Source: Promicromonospora sp. AC04
GTDB taxonomy: Bacteria; Actinomycetota; Actinomycetes; Actinomycetales; Cellulomonadaceae
Length of the DNA stretch: 64,000 nt
NCBI RefSeq assembly: GCF_003058225.1
Contig: NZ_QBUG01000015.1
Span: 1 to 64,000, forward strand
Direction of reading: 5' to 3'
Within the stretch, counting starts at the first letter, position 1, and every line of letters begins with the position of its first letter. Positions 48,768 to 57,981 of the stretch are shown here, piece after piece. Under the pieces are notes generated by a model, which had not been told where the DNA came from, did not search any database, and saw nothing but the letters and a program-made list of their open reading frames with translations. The position numbers and the translations under genes were made by a program.

Positions 48768-51700
48768 TCACCCGATCACCCGCTCGCGTTGCCGCTCGAC
48801 GTATTCACGTCGGGTGCGTTCGTCAGCCTCGCGACGCATCTGCCGGGCGCGGGCTCGTGCCTCCGCCAGGACCACCGGGACGCGCTTCATCGGCCGCGGA
48901 CCGGGCTCATTCACCAGCCTGGCCTCGGTGTCCCCGGCGGTAGTGATGCTCCGCAGCGCCCGGGCAGCAACCGTGTACGCGTCGCCACGCTCGCCCTCGT
49001 ACCCGCCTGGCCCGAGTGGGTCAGTGGGGTGCGTGACCTGGAACCGGTCGCGGTAGGCCAGAACCTGCCGCATCGCCGTGCTCCACGTTCGACGGGCAGG
49101 ACCGGCCGAGGGCGGTGGCGTGATCCTCTCCATCCACAGCTGCGGGTCCGTGACAGCGTCCAGGACCAGGGTGTTCAGGCGGGTGGCGATGAGATCCGCG
49201 TGCCGAACCAACCATGCCTGCACCACCGGGTCGGTCATCATCTGCGCCTGCCCGGCAGCGGCGTTGCCCGTGAGGTCGATTTCGGGGCCAGCGTCGGCAT
49301 GTGCCTGGGCAAGGATCCGGTCGGCGACGTAGTCAGTCATGATCTTCCGCACAGATGCCATGTCGAGCTGCACGTGCGTGACGGCGCCAGGAGAGTCCCC
49401 GACGGTCCGGGCGACGTGGTCGACCAGGTCCCACCACTGGGTCAGCTCGACCCGGTCGTAGAGGTGGTCGACCAGGGCGCGCAGGAGGGAGGTCTGCCGG
49501 TCGGAGTGGTCGATGGATCGGATGTGCTGGAGGTTGGGTTCCATCGCGAACCACGCCAGCGGAACCGTCTCGCCCAGCGCGGCGGCCAGTGCCTCGGGAT
49601 CTTCGAGAGCGGCTTGGGCGGGGTCGGTCCCGCCTGGCAGGTCCAGGCCCTGGGCGTGGGCGGCCTCGTGCGCTGTGAGCATCTCCCAGACCCGGGCGGC
49701 AGCGGTGCGGCCGGCGTTGTCCGGGTCCAGGGCCACGATCAGGTCACTCAGGTCGCGGCCGGTGGCCTCGCGCAGGGCTTGGATGTGCGCCTCGGTGATG
49801 CCGGTGCCGCCCGCTGCTAGCGGCACGATCTCGATACCGGTGCGCGCGGCGAGGTCGGCGGCGGCCAGGTGCAGGGCCGCGTGGTCGGTCGGGCCCTCCA
49901 CCAGGACCGGGCGTGCCCCGGCAGCCAGGCGGGCGACAGCGGTCGGGTCCAGTCCGAGCAGGAGCTCACGCTTGCGGTACGCGGCAGTCTCGGGGGTGTT
50001 GAGGTACTTCGGCGTGCGCTCGTCGGCCGCGGTGGGGTTGATGCGGGCGGTGACGCCGACGACGGTCCCGCTCTGGTCGCGGTAGGGGAAGACGATCCGG
50101 TTGCGGAACTTATCGATCAGCCGCCCGGCCCGGGTCCGGATCGCTACCCCGGCGGTGACGAGCTGCTCGGGGGTGTACCCGAGGGTCTGCAGGTGGTCGG
50201 ACAGCCCGGTCCAGGTCGCGGGTGCGGTGCCCCATTCCGCGTCGGCCAGGCCACGCCCGGTCATGTACCGGGTAGCCCAGGACACGTGGGCGCGTTGCTG
50301 GGTCCACCAGGCCCACGCGTGGCCGGTGATCTCCACGACCAGCGCCCGCTCCCCCGCATCGACCGGCCGTGCTGTTTCCGTCGTCGGTTCCTCGGGCATT
50401 GTGCGAGCCACGTCGTCGGCTGCAGTATCCACCGCGGGCTCCGGTCGCTCCGGGGCATCGGCGGGCAGGGCGTCGTGGGTCTGGCCGGTCTCGGGGAGTA
50501 TGAAAGGCAATGCATCGTTCCAGGCCAGGTTCTCGGTCGTGTCCGGTGACGTCGTGATCCAGGCCGGCAGCCCGCGCGCGTCGGTGGTGCGGGGTCGGGG
50601 CAGGCCGATGCGGTAGTGCAGGACCTTCGCGATCGATCGCGCACCCTGAAACCCCTGCTCCGTCGCGCGCTGCACCACGCTCTGAACGTCGGCGCCGGCG
50701 GCCTCGTGCTGGGACAGCCGCTTGGCCAGCGCGGGCCAGGCCTCGTCGGCCAGGACCTGGTCCGCCACGCGCTCGGGCAGAACAGACCGGAGGACTTCGG
50801 CCAGGCGGCCGGTGCGGTCGGGCTCGAGGAAGGCCAGGTAGGCGTCCTCGTACTCCGGCACCAACCGGGCCAGCGAGTGCGCGTAGTCCCACTCCGCCTC
50901 GATCACAGCCGAGGCGGACTTCTCCTCGCCGTCACGATCCAGGACCGCCTTCAAGGCGTTCAGGACGGCGCGTTCCAGGTTGGGCTGGCGGTGGGGATCG
51001 AGGTCCAGGACGTCGTCGGTCTCCACGTACACCCGGTTCGAGTCGGCACCGCGGGTGATCGCCGTGTAGAGCTCGTTGCGGGTCATGCCGACCCCGACCA
51101 TGGCATGGGCGGTGTCCACGGTGGTGCCCTGCTCACGGTGAATCGTGGTCGCGTACCCCAACTCGACGTACTCGGCGACGTAGTCGGCTGGAAGCACGAC
51201 GGTGGCACCGGTTTCCAGGTGCCGGACCTGCAGATCACCGTTCTTGCCCCGGGCCTGAACGCGCCACAGGTGACCATTCTTCACCCATCCCCCGTCACCC
51301 CCACCGGCGTCGACGTCGACGTCGTCGGCCTGCTCGGTGCGCAGGTACCGGTTGTTGAGACGGGTCACGATCACGTCCCCGACTCCGGCGCGGGTGTCAT
51401 CGTGCAGAACCACCCCATCTTCTTCGACCTCGCCGCGGGCCACGCGGTGCAAGCGGGCACGCACGGACAGCTCGGTGACCAGGTCGTTGGTCGCCGCCAT
51501 CATCAGCGTGGAGAGCCCCCGGTCGGAGTCGGTCTGCCAGTTCGCGAACATCTCCTCGGCCATCTGCGCCGCCGACCCGCCCTGCGTCCGGTTCTGCGTG
51601 ACGTAGAAATCGAGTCCGGAGTGGTTTCCTTCCCGGATCAGGAGTGAGGCCTCGGCCTCGCCGCCGGTGTTGAACCGGTGGATCTGGGTCAGCTCGACAG

Positions 51701-54077
51701 CGCCGGCCTGCTCCGCGATCAACCGCAGGGCGCCGCCGGCAGCAACCGCACCGAGCTGGGCCGGGTCACCGAGCAACCGGACGCTGCCCCCAGCCGCCTG
51801 GGCGATGGCCAGGACCTGGGACAGCGCGAGGGTACCGGCCAGGCTGGCCTCGTCGATCAGCACCACTGTGCCTTCCTCGACGGTGAGGCGTTCCCGGAGC
51901 CGTTCGCCGCCGTGGCCGGCGTTGGCCAGGAGGAACATGTCCAACGTCTCCGCGGTGATGTCCGGGTCGCCGAGGTCCACGCTGAGAACCTCGGCGGCGG
52001 CGGCCGACGGCGCGAGCGCGATCAACCGGCCACCTGCGTCGTCCACGGCGGTCGCGAAGGCGTGCATCGCGGTGGTCTTCCCGGTCCCTGCCGGGCCGAT
52101 CCCCGCCGCCAACCGTGCCCCACTGGTCGCGAAGTGCGCCACCAGCTCCCGCTGCCCAGCGTTCAGCCTGTACCCGATCTCCGCCTCCACCCGCGCCACC
52201 GCACCTCCCACCGTGGCCCGGTCGGTAATCAGGCCCCCGCGGGCGCGGGCGCCGGCCAGGAGGTGGTCCTCGGCTTCCAGGACAGCCAGGGAGGTGTACC
52301 GGGTCGAGCCATGCACGAAGTAGACGCTCTCGCCATCGGCGCGGCGCATCACATCCGGGGGCTCGTTCAGATCCGGCGGGGTGACCTGCAGACTCCCGGC
52401 CACCGCGTGCCCCGCGATCGTCGCAGACAGCGCGAGCAGGCCGGTCCCGGTCGGGGCGTGCTCCCTCGCGAGGCGCGTGGCCTCGGCCTGCAGGTGATAC
52501 GTCGACCAGGTCGCGCGCTTGTCCGCGACACCGGTCAGGCAAGCGTCCACCAGATCACCGTCGGCTAGCACCTGCGCGGCCAGGTCCGCGAACACCGCCT
52601 GGCGTCCAGCAGCCGTGCGCCAGCGCAGGGAACGGAAGACCTGTGCTCGCGGCCAGGTGTACGCGAGCCGCTCCACCGCCACGGTGACGTCCTGGGCCGT
52701 CCACCGGGCGATGCCGCGGCCCGCGAGGTCTTGGGCGACGGCGGGCCACACGTCCTCCAGCTCGTCGACCACCACCCGGCCAGTGCCGGGTCGCGGGTGC
52801 AATGCGCCGACCAGCATCCGCGCGACCGCGCTGCTACTACCCAGGACCGTGGCGGCGACGCGGTGCCACTGCGGGAGCCGGTCACGCAGCCCGACCGGGG
52901 TGCCCTTGGCCTGACGGGTATCGAGGTTGGCCTGCTGCGCCAGCGCGTACGCGATCTTCGACTCCGGCTCGTGCCCGTACTTCGCCCGATACTCGGCCCT
53001 GAGGGTCTCGTAGGACTCCTGAATCGCTGCCCGCCGCCGCGAGAACGCCTCCCGGAGCTTCTTCGGGATCCCCACGATCTCCCGCACACCCTGCTTGCCC
53101 CGACCCCGCGTCTCGGTGTGGAACGCGACGCCGAGCCGGTCGACCAGGAGCTGCTCGATCCTGGTGTTGTACCGCTCGCTGGCCGCGACAGCCAAGGAGA
53201 GCAGGACCCGGCCGTCCAGTGCCCGCCACGTCCCGTCGACGCCGGGGACCTTGGCCGAGATCGCGACATGGGTGTGAAGGTTCGGGTCCCCCGTGCGGGA
53301 GTCCAGATGGTCGAACGCCACCGCCGTCAGCCCGTGGGTGTCGATCTGCCGCACACCACCAGCACCCTCTCGAGTCAGCGCGCCCTCAGCCTCGATCCAC
53401 GCCAACGTGTCCTGCCAGGCATCGGTATGCGCCTTCGTGATCGCCTCCCGAGTGTCCGGATCCCCCAGCCCCCACAGGACACTGATCGACTTCGACGGCG
53501 TGAACACCAGGTCATACCCCGCCACCGCACGCCGCGGCTGGTGACCGCGCTTGGCCAGCCACCGCGCGACCTCCGCGTCCGTGACCGGCCTACCCGAGCC
53601 CTTCTCGTTCCGCTCCCGCTGCGCGAGAGAGCGCGCGACGTTCCACCGGATCAGGTCCCGCTCGATCCCCGCTTCCGGCTGCCGGTCGTTCTCCCGCGCG
53701 AACTGAGCGTGCGCGGCCTCCAGCGAGGACTTGAACCCGTCATCGGGCCTGGCCTCGAAAGTCGGGAACGCGCGCCCGATCCAGCCCTCCCGCTCCGCCT
53801 CGTGCTTCGTCGCACCGCGGGCCAGGGCCTCGACCTCCAGCCGGTCCGCGTCCGGATGGCGGCCCAGGCCGTAGAGGGACTGCATCTGCTTCTCCGCGAC
53901 GTGGCCGGAGACCCCGAGCTGTTCCAGCCCGGACCCGACCCACCGGCCGGGCGGGTTGCCGTGCTGCATGTAGTAGTCCGTCAACGACATGCCCCGCTCA
54001 CGCGGGACATCCCCCGAGGCGACCTGCTGGGTGAGGTACGTGTACCCGCTTCCCGCGCTCAGCACGTGGACCGTCAT
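48768..54077 (-). CDS. MobF relaxase-helicase-DnaG-like primase fusion
   Basis: 1769 residues. The TrwC-like relaxase at about 1-310 has Tyr candidates Y12/Y14 and Y35/Y36 (SLTDYYMQHG) and the metal triad H257, H268, H270 (DHLDSRTGDPNLHTH). A RecD-like helicase follows: Walker A GPAGTGKTT (661-669), Walker B VVLIDEAS (738-745), GDPAQLGAV (770-778). The C-terminal part is a DnaG core: RNRIVFPYRDQSGTVVG (1325-1341), PKYLNTPET (1356-1364), TOPRIM VEGPTDH (1393-1399) and DPDNAG (1451-1456). It would nick oriT, unwind, and possibly prime the transferred strand. The ATG at 54077 has a G-rich site upstream; the 22 residues before it are not needed. Confidence 0.92.
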   Translation of the reverse strand: MTVHVLSAGSGYTYLTQQVASGDVPRERGMSLTDYYMQHGNPPGRWVGSGLEQLGVSGHVAEKQMQSLYGLGRHPDADRLEVEALARGATKHEAEREGWIGRAFPTFEARPDDGFKSSLEAAHAQFARENDRQPEAGIERDLIRWNVARSLAQRERNEKGSGRPVTDAEVARWLAKRGHQPRRAVAGYDLVFTPSKSISVLWGLGDPDTREAITKAHTDAWQDTLAWIEAEGALTREGAGGVRQIDTHGLTAVAFDHLDSRTGDPNLHTHVAISAKVPGVDGTWRALDGRVLLSLAVAASERYNTRIEQLLVDRLGVAFHTETRGRGKQGVREIVGIPKKLREAFSRRRAAIQESYETLRAEYRAKYGHEPESKIAYALAQQANLDTRQAKGTPVGLRDRLPQWHRVAATVLGSSSAVARMLVGALHPRPGTGRVVVDELEDVWPAVAQDLAGRGIARWTAQDVTVAVERLAYTWPRAQVFRSLRWRTAAGRQAVFADLAAQVLADGDLVDACLTGVADKRATWSTYHLQAEATRLAREHAPTGTGLLALSATIAGHAVAGSLQVTPPDLNEPPDVMRRADGESVYFVHGSTRYTSLAVLEAEDHLLAGARARGGLITDRATVGGAVARVEAEIGYRLNAGQRELVAHFATSGARLAAGIGPAGTGKTTAMHAFATAVDDAGGRLIALAPSAAAAEVLSVDLGDPDITAETLDMFLLANAGHGGERLRERLTVEEGTVVLIDEASLAGTLALSQVLAIAQAAGGSVRLLGDPAQLGAVAAGGALRLIAEQAGAVELTQIHRFNTGGEAEASLLIREGNHSGLDFYVTQNRTQGGSAAQMAEEMFANWQTDSDRGLSTLMMAATNDLVTELSVRARLHRVARGEVEEDGVVLHDDTRAGVGDVIVTRLNNRYLRTEQADDVDVDAGGGDGGWVKNGHLWRVQARGKNGDLQVRHLETGATVVLPADYVAEYVELGYATTIHREQGTTVDTAHAMVGVGMTRNELYTAITRGADSNRVYVETDDVLDLDPHRQPNLERAVLNALKAVLDRDGEEKSASAVIEAEWDYAHSLARLVPEYEDAYLAFLEPDRTGRLAEVLRSVLPERVADQVLADEAWPALAKRLSQHEAAGADVQSVVQRATEQGFQGARSIAKVLHYRIGLPRPRTTDARGLPAWITTSPDTTENLAWNDALPFILPETGQTHDALPADAPERPEPAVDTAADDVARTMPEEPTTETARPVDAGERALVVEITGHAWAWWTQQRAHVSWATRYMTGRGLADAEWGTAPATWTGLSDHLQTLGYTPEQLVTAGVAIRTRAGRLIDKFRNRIVFPYRDQSGTVVGVTARINPTAADERTPKYLNTPETAAYRKRELLLGLDPTAVARLAAGARPVLVEGPTDHAALHLAAADLAARTGIEIVPLAAGGTGITEAHIQALREATGRDLSDLIVALDPDNAGRTAAARVWEMLTAHEAAHAQGLDLPGGTDPAQAALEDPEALAAALGETVPLAWFAMEPNLQHIRSIDHSDRQTSLLRALVDHLYDRVELTQWWDLVDHVARTVGDSPGAVTHVQLDMASVRKIMTDYVADRILAQAHADAGPEIDLTGNAAAGQAQMMTDPVVQAWLVRHADLIATRLNTLVLDAVTDPQLWMERITPPPSAGPARRTWSTAMRQVLAYRDRFQVTHPTDPLGPGGYEGERGDAYTVAARALRSITTAGDTEARLVNEPGPRPMKRVPVVLAEARARARQMRREADERTRREYVERQRERVIG

Positions 54078-54117
54078 CACGTCCCCCCACCCCCCTCCCA
54101 GGTCAGGGCCGGAGCGT

Positions 54118-54186
54118 GTCAACTTAAAGTTGACTCGGGACACCGCTCACAGCTTGTGCAAGAGGTGTGTTCCCTTCGCCAAGGGA
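54118..54186. other. Candidate oriT: dyads upstream of the relaxase gene
   Basis: Between relaxase and ParB genes (402 bp without a gene). GTCAACTTAAAGTTGAC (54118-54134) is a perfect 17-bp palindrome, CTTGTGCAAG (54153-54162) a short one, and TCCCTT-CGCC-AAGGGA (54171-54186) a third. MobF origins usually lie beside the relaxase start. The GTCAACTT palindrome could alternatively be an operator. The GC-rich rest (54190-54400) shows nothing clear. Confidence 0.5.
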
Positions 54187-54405
54187 GGACCCAGGGCCGG
54201 CTGCCCGGCGCCGGTCCGGTCGCGCGCGTCGGCGAGACGCGGCGAGCACGACGCGAGTGCGCGGCGGGCGGGGTCGGGTCGCGTGCGTTCGGCGGCGGGA
54301 TGCGAGCAGGTGACGGGGAACGGGCTGGGTGGGCCGGGGGCGGGAAGAGACGCGGGGATGAGTCCCCACGGCGAAACACGACCGCCCCCTCCCCCAGGGC
54401 ATGCG

Positions 54406-54446
54406 AAGAGGCCGCCACCCCCGCCCAACGGGGATGACGGCCTCTT
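54406..54446 (-). terminator. Terminator of the ParB gene
   Basis: AAGAGGCCG (54406-54414) pairs with CGGCCTCTT (54438-54446), with CCCC/GGGG inner pairing, just beyond the ParB stop. Confidence 0.7.
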
Positions 54447-54479
54447 GGCGCTGGTGCTACGTGGCGAGCACTACCGGGC

Positions 54480-56213
54480 TCAGACCTTGGCGGGCTGCCG
54501 CTCGCTGGCTGCCTTCTCGGCCTGCGGCTTGACCGGCTGCCGCTTCGCGGGTTGCGGCTTGGCTCCCGTGGCGCTGCCTGCAGCCTGGGGCTTGCCCTTG
54601 GCCGGGTTGGGCGCGGGCCGTCCCTTGGCCGGTGCGACGTTGGTGCCGACACCGGCCATGACGGGGTTCTTGTCCCGGCTGGCGGCCTGGGGCTCCGCCT
54701 GCTCCGGGGTCCGGACCCCGGCTGCAGCCGAAGACGACGCGGCAACCTCCGGCTGCTGCGTGGTGGCCGTCGGCTTCGGGGCATCCGCCTTCTTCTCGGT
54801 GCGGGCCGCAGGGTTGTTCTGGGGGCCGCGTGCGATCTGCTCGACGTCCGACAGGTTGTACCCCCATGCCTCCAGGGCACGCAGGTAGCGGGACTCGTTG
54901 CCGGGCTTGCGCCAGGTGTGCAGCCCGGTGCGTTCCTCGATGGCCGCCAGGGCCAGGACCAGTGCGATGTGCAGGGCGTGCGCCGGGGTTGCCTTGGCGA
55001 TCAGGTCGGTCAGGGCTTGCCTGCTGCCCCATCCGCCGGTGGTCTTCAGACCGAGCCACTCGCATGCCAGACCGTGGGCACCGAGGCTGGCCTTCTCGAT
55101 GCTGTGCGTGTCGCCGGTCAGTGACCCGGCGAGGAAGGTGGCTGCGTCCTTCGGGGCGGTCTTGCGCTTGGCGAACTGCGCGAGCCACTCGCGACGGACG
55201 GTCTCGGCGGACTTCCAGGCCTTGTTGTTCGTGATCATCTCGGCCCGCTCGGCGCTGGCAGCCTGCTTCTCCTGCTCGGTGCGGGTGTCGTTGGGGTTGG
55301 CGTGGTTCAGCTTGTGCCCGGCCGCCTTGTAGTCCAGGCACACGTGCCGGGTGTGGATCTCGCCGTTCCAGGACGTGCTGATGTAGGCGGCACGCTGCGG
55401 GCAGATCGCGTGCGCCTCGGGGGTAAGGGTGTTGCCCTCGCCGCTCTGCAGCTTGTGCAGTTCCCTGGCGGCCTTGTTGTCCTTGACCTCGGTGTTCCAG
55501 TTGGTGACCTGCTTGATCCCCGCGTCGGCCAGGGCCTTGGTCGCCTCGGTCAGCCGGGCGGCGGCGTCGCGCTCGTCGCGACGCTGCTGGGCGGCGTGGG
55601 CGAACCTGTCAGGGTTCTTGATCGCGATCTCGGTCAGGGCCTTGACGGCCTCGGTGTCGTTCTCGAACTCGGCCAGGACGGCGGCCTGGTCCAGGGTGAG
55701 GTCGTACTTAGCCTGCACGGCCTTGGCCTTCTTCGCCTTGGAGACCTTGAGCGCAGCCTTCACGTCGCTCGTGCTGTGCCCCGTCGTGTTGGCGATCTCC
55801 ACGGCGGAGACGCCGAGCAGGGACATCTGCTCGAACGCTGCCACGAAGTCGGCGTGCCGCAGGTCCTGGCGGTCGCGGTTCTCCGCCATCTGCTCGCGCA
55901 GTCGACGGATCTGGTCCTCGTCGCCCCGGACAATCATCGCCGGGATGGTCTGGAGGCCTTCCTCGATGGCGGCCAGCGTGCGGCGCTGTCCGGCACGGAC
56001 TCGCAGGCCCTGCTCGGTGCGCTGGACCAGGATCGGCATCAGCACCCCGTTGTCGCGGATGCTCTTGAGGAACCGGGGCGTGAGGTTCGCGTCGGCGCGC
56101 ACGTTCGTCTCGACCAACAGTGTGCGGGGGTCGAGGAACCCGAATTCGACCTTGGTGTCGGGGCTGTTTCCAGCCCACTTCTCGACGTTCTTGTTCTCCA
56201 GCGTTACAGACAT
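54480..56213 (-). CDS. ParB/RepB N-terminal domain protein of the mobile element
   Basis: 577 residues. A ParB/Srx-like domain (about 22-115) with IRDNGVLMPILVQRTEQG and RVRAGQRRTLAAIEEGL, then a helical KorB-like region (MSLLGVSAVEIANTTGHSTS), a middle part with CPQRAAYISTSW and HTRHVCLDYK, and a Pro/Ala/Lys-rich low-complexity tail of about 110 residues. ParB-like proteins bind DNA for partition or gene control and some act as CTP switches. No ParA partner is in the window. AAGGAG lies 8 nt before the ATG. Confidence 0.82.
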   Translation of the reverse strand: MSVTLENKNVEKWAGNSPDTKVEFGFLDPRTLLVETNVRADANLTPRFLKSIRDNGVLMPILVQRTEQGLRVRAGQRRTLAAIEEGLQTIPAMIVRGDEDQIRRLREQMAENRDRQDLRHADFVAAFEQMSLLGVSAVEIANTTGHSTSDVKAALKVSKAKKAKAVQAKYDLTLDQAAVLAEFENDTEAVKALTEIAIKNPDRFAHAAQQRRDERDAAARLTEATKALADAGIKQVTNWNTEVKDNKAARELHKLQSGEGNTLTPEAHAICPQRAAYISTSWNGEIHTRHVCLDYKAAGHKLNHANPNDTRTEQEKQAASAERAEMITNNKAWKSAETVRREWLAQFAKRKTAPKDAATFLAGSLTGDTHSIEKASLGAHGLACEWLGLKTTGGWGSRQALTDLIAKATPAHALHIALVLALAAIEERTGLHTWRKPGNESRYLRALEAWGYNLSDVEQIARGPQNNPAARTEKKADAPKPTATTQQPEVAASSSAAAGVRTPEQAEPQAASRDKNPVMAGVGTNVAPAKGRPAPNPAKGKPQAAGSATGAKPQPAKRQPVKPQAEKAASERQPAKV

Positions 56214-56331
56214 GGTCGGCTCCTTCTGCCGTCCTGACCTGGGGCTATTCCCCGGGCCTGTACCACCATTCTATTCCACCAAGTTGCCCATTGCCACTTG
56301 AAACAGCGCTAATTTCTACGAATAGTTCCGA

Positions 56332-56751
56332 CTAGTTTCCATTTGGTTGCGCTTCACGGTCCATGGCATCGAATTCGGCACGAGTGCCTATCCTTGTCCC
56401 GGGAACTTCGGCTGCCGCCCGTCTTGCGATGCGACGCCACCACCGACCGCCGAGCCTCGCGATGTCCCCGCGTGGGGGCATCTCGTTCTCCCTGTACACG
56501 ACCGCCCGGGGTTGGGGCATCGCCCTCAGCTCCGCGACGAGCTGTACGACCGCGCGCTCGGTGAGCGCCTCGAGCTCACCGATCTGATCGGCGACCCTGT
56601 ACGGGACGAACGTCTTGCCGCGCTCCCAGTCGCGCACGGTGTCAGCATCATTTCCCAGCAGCCGGGCCAAGTCGGCACGCTCTTGCCGCAGGCCCTCACG
56701 CGCACACTGGACCTCGCTGCCCGTCATCCTCACCAGGGGCTCCTGGCCCAT
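56332..56751 (-). CDS. Small HTH protein (YdiL/DUF1870-like)
   Basis: 139 residues. The HTH (about 8-55) reads LVRMTGSEVQCAREGLRQER with LARLLGNDADTVRDWERGKT, the pattern of phage- and plasmid-type regulators of the YdiL/XRE class. The rest (GRWWRRIARRAAAEVPGTRI) is basic. ATG at 56751 was chosen; GGAG lies about 12 nt upstream. The long open frame upstream has no coding character. It faces the CGCACACC dyads at 56.95-57.11 kb, which may be its operators. Confidence 0.65.
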   Translation of the reverse strand: MGQEPLVRMTGSEVQCAREGLRQERADLARLLGNDADTVRDWERGKTFVPYRVADQIGELEALTERAVVQLVAELRAMPQPRAVVYRENEMPPRGDIARLGGRWWRRIARRAAAEVPGTRIGTRAEFDAMDREAQPNGN

Positions 56752-56946
56752 AACGCCGTCTCCGTTCCGTTGGCGCACACCATCCAGCCAGCGAGCCCAC
56801 CCCGCCGCTCGCGCTCGATCGTAGTTGCGACCCGACGGCCGCGAGGGGCGCCAGGTCGGGGCGGGCGCACGCCAGTCGCACCCACACCGCCAGTACTGCC
56901 GCCTCCCCGCAACCCATGATTTCGCATTATGAATTGGTGCTTCTGC

Positions 56947-57112
56947 GCGTAAACGACATCGCACACCAGCGGTGTGCGCACACTTGAACGATTGTCCAAT
57001 AGTCGCGCAGGCATCACCCAGGCCGGGACCCGCGTCGCTCCTCGGCTGTTTCCAGGCGACTTGGTGTGCGCATCCTGACCTGCGTAAACACCAGCGCACA
57101 CCATGGTGTGCG
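56947..57112. repeat. Repeated GCGTAAAC + CGCACACC/GGTGTGCG dyads
   Basis: Two modules about 135 bp apart: GCGTAAAC (56947-56954) with dyad CGCACACC-AGC-GGTGTGCG (56960-56978), and GCGTAAAC (57082-57089) with CGCACACC-AT-GGTGTGCG (57095-57112). A lone half-site GGTGTGCG lies at 57063. They occupy the 612-bp stretch between the HTH gene and the lipoprotein gene, which has no other gene. They may be operators or iterons of the element's origin. Confidence 0.65.
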
Positions 57113-57363
57113 GGGCCAGAGGCGTGCGCAAAATGGTGCACCCGCCTGCAAGGGTTCCGAACGTGACGACCTTGACGAGATTCATGCCCAGGCCCTGGAA
57201 GCCGTGTTTCACGGGTGTAACAGACGAGCCAATTGCCTTGCGCAACGACAGACGATCGGCGGTAATGGTTGCCCGCAGTTTTCACCCGCGTGACTTATTT
57301 GACCTCGTCGGAGACCACCGTGTATCGCCCCAGCGGTGCATGGAGGGAGGCAGGCCCCCGAGC

Positions 57364-57981
57364 ATGCGCACCACACCAGCTTTACTCACGGCAGCATTAC
57401 TCCTCGCCCTCGCCGCCGGGTGCACCACGAGCCCCGACGCTTCGTCTCAGACGCCGACGCCGACCGAGTCGACGTCGCCCAGTGTTTCTGCGTCGCCATC
57501 GCCGACCTCGGCTGACCCGAGGGTGCTCGCCCGCGCCAACGCCGAAGACGCAGTCCGTTCCTACTACGCGCTGGTAGACGAAGTCGGATCCGATCCGAAC
57601 ACGCCAGCCTCCCGGCTCGAGCGTGTGGCCACGAGCGTCGAGCTCGAGGTGCGACAAGCGGACCTTGAGCAGTGGCGCAAAGACGGGTGGCGCAAGACAG
57701 GGCGTACTCAGGTCACCGACGTCGTGGTGCAGTCGGTGATTCTTGACAACTCCGACCCGAAAGCGGGCCTGGTCCCCACGGTCCAAGTGGACGTCTGCTA
57801 CGACGTCAGCGACGTCGACGTCCTCGACTCCGCTGGAGCATCCGTGGTCAGCCCAGACCGGGCCGACCGAGCGTGGGAGCGTCTTCACGTTGCCAACTAC
57901 GACTATGACGACGACCCGGACGGTGGATGGCGGGTCGCGGCCCTGGAGACATTGGAGAAGGCGCCATGCGCCGGCTCATGA
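57364..57981 (+). CDS. Lipoprotein at the head of the Tad-like operon
   Basis: 205 residues. The signal and lipobox LAAGC put the lipid on C20, followed by a Ser/Thr/Pro-rich stalk (to about 58). The folded part (DAVRSYYALVDEVGSDPNTP, VPTVQVDVCYDVSDVDVLDS) resembles the small NTF2-like lipoproteins found in actinobacterial transfer regions. The ATG at 57364 has GGAGG further upstream and gives the signal peptide. The stop overlaps the next gene by 16 bp. Confidence 0.75.
   Translation: MRTTPALLTAALLLALAAGCTTSPDASSQTPTPTESTSPSVSASPSPTSADPRVLARANAEDAVRSYYALVDEVGSDPNTPASRLERVATSVELEVRQADLEQWRKDGWRKTGRTQVTDVVVQSVILDNSDPKAGLVPTVQVDVCYDVSDVDVLDSAGASVVSPDRADRAWERLHVANYDYDDDPDGGWRVAALETLEKAPCAGS

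Noticed and set aside
53989-54888. 299-codon frame across the relaxase-ParB gap
   Set aside because: It spans the start of the relaxase and the end of ParB on the opposite strand, has no motif, and crosses a terminator hairpin.
56941-57112. CRISPR-like array in the repeat region
   Set aside because: Only two units about 135 bp apart with internal dyads and no regular spacers, so operators or iterons fit better.
56752-57285. N-terminal extension of the HTH gene on the minus strand
   Set aside because: Open but with no coding character; it covers the CGCACACC dyads. The start at 56751 fits the domain.
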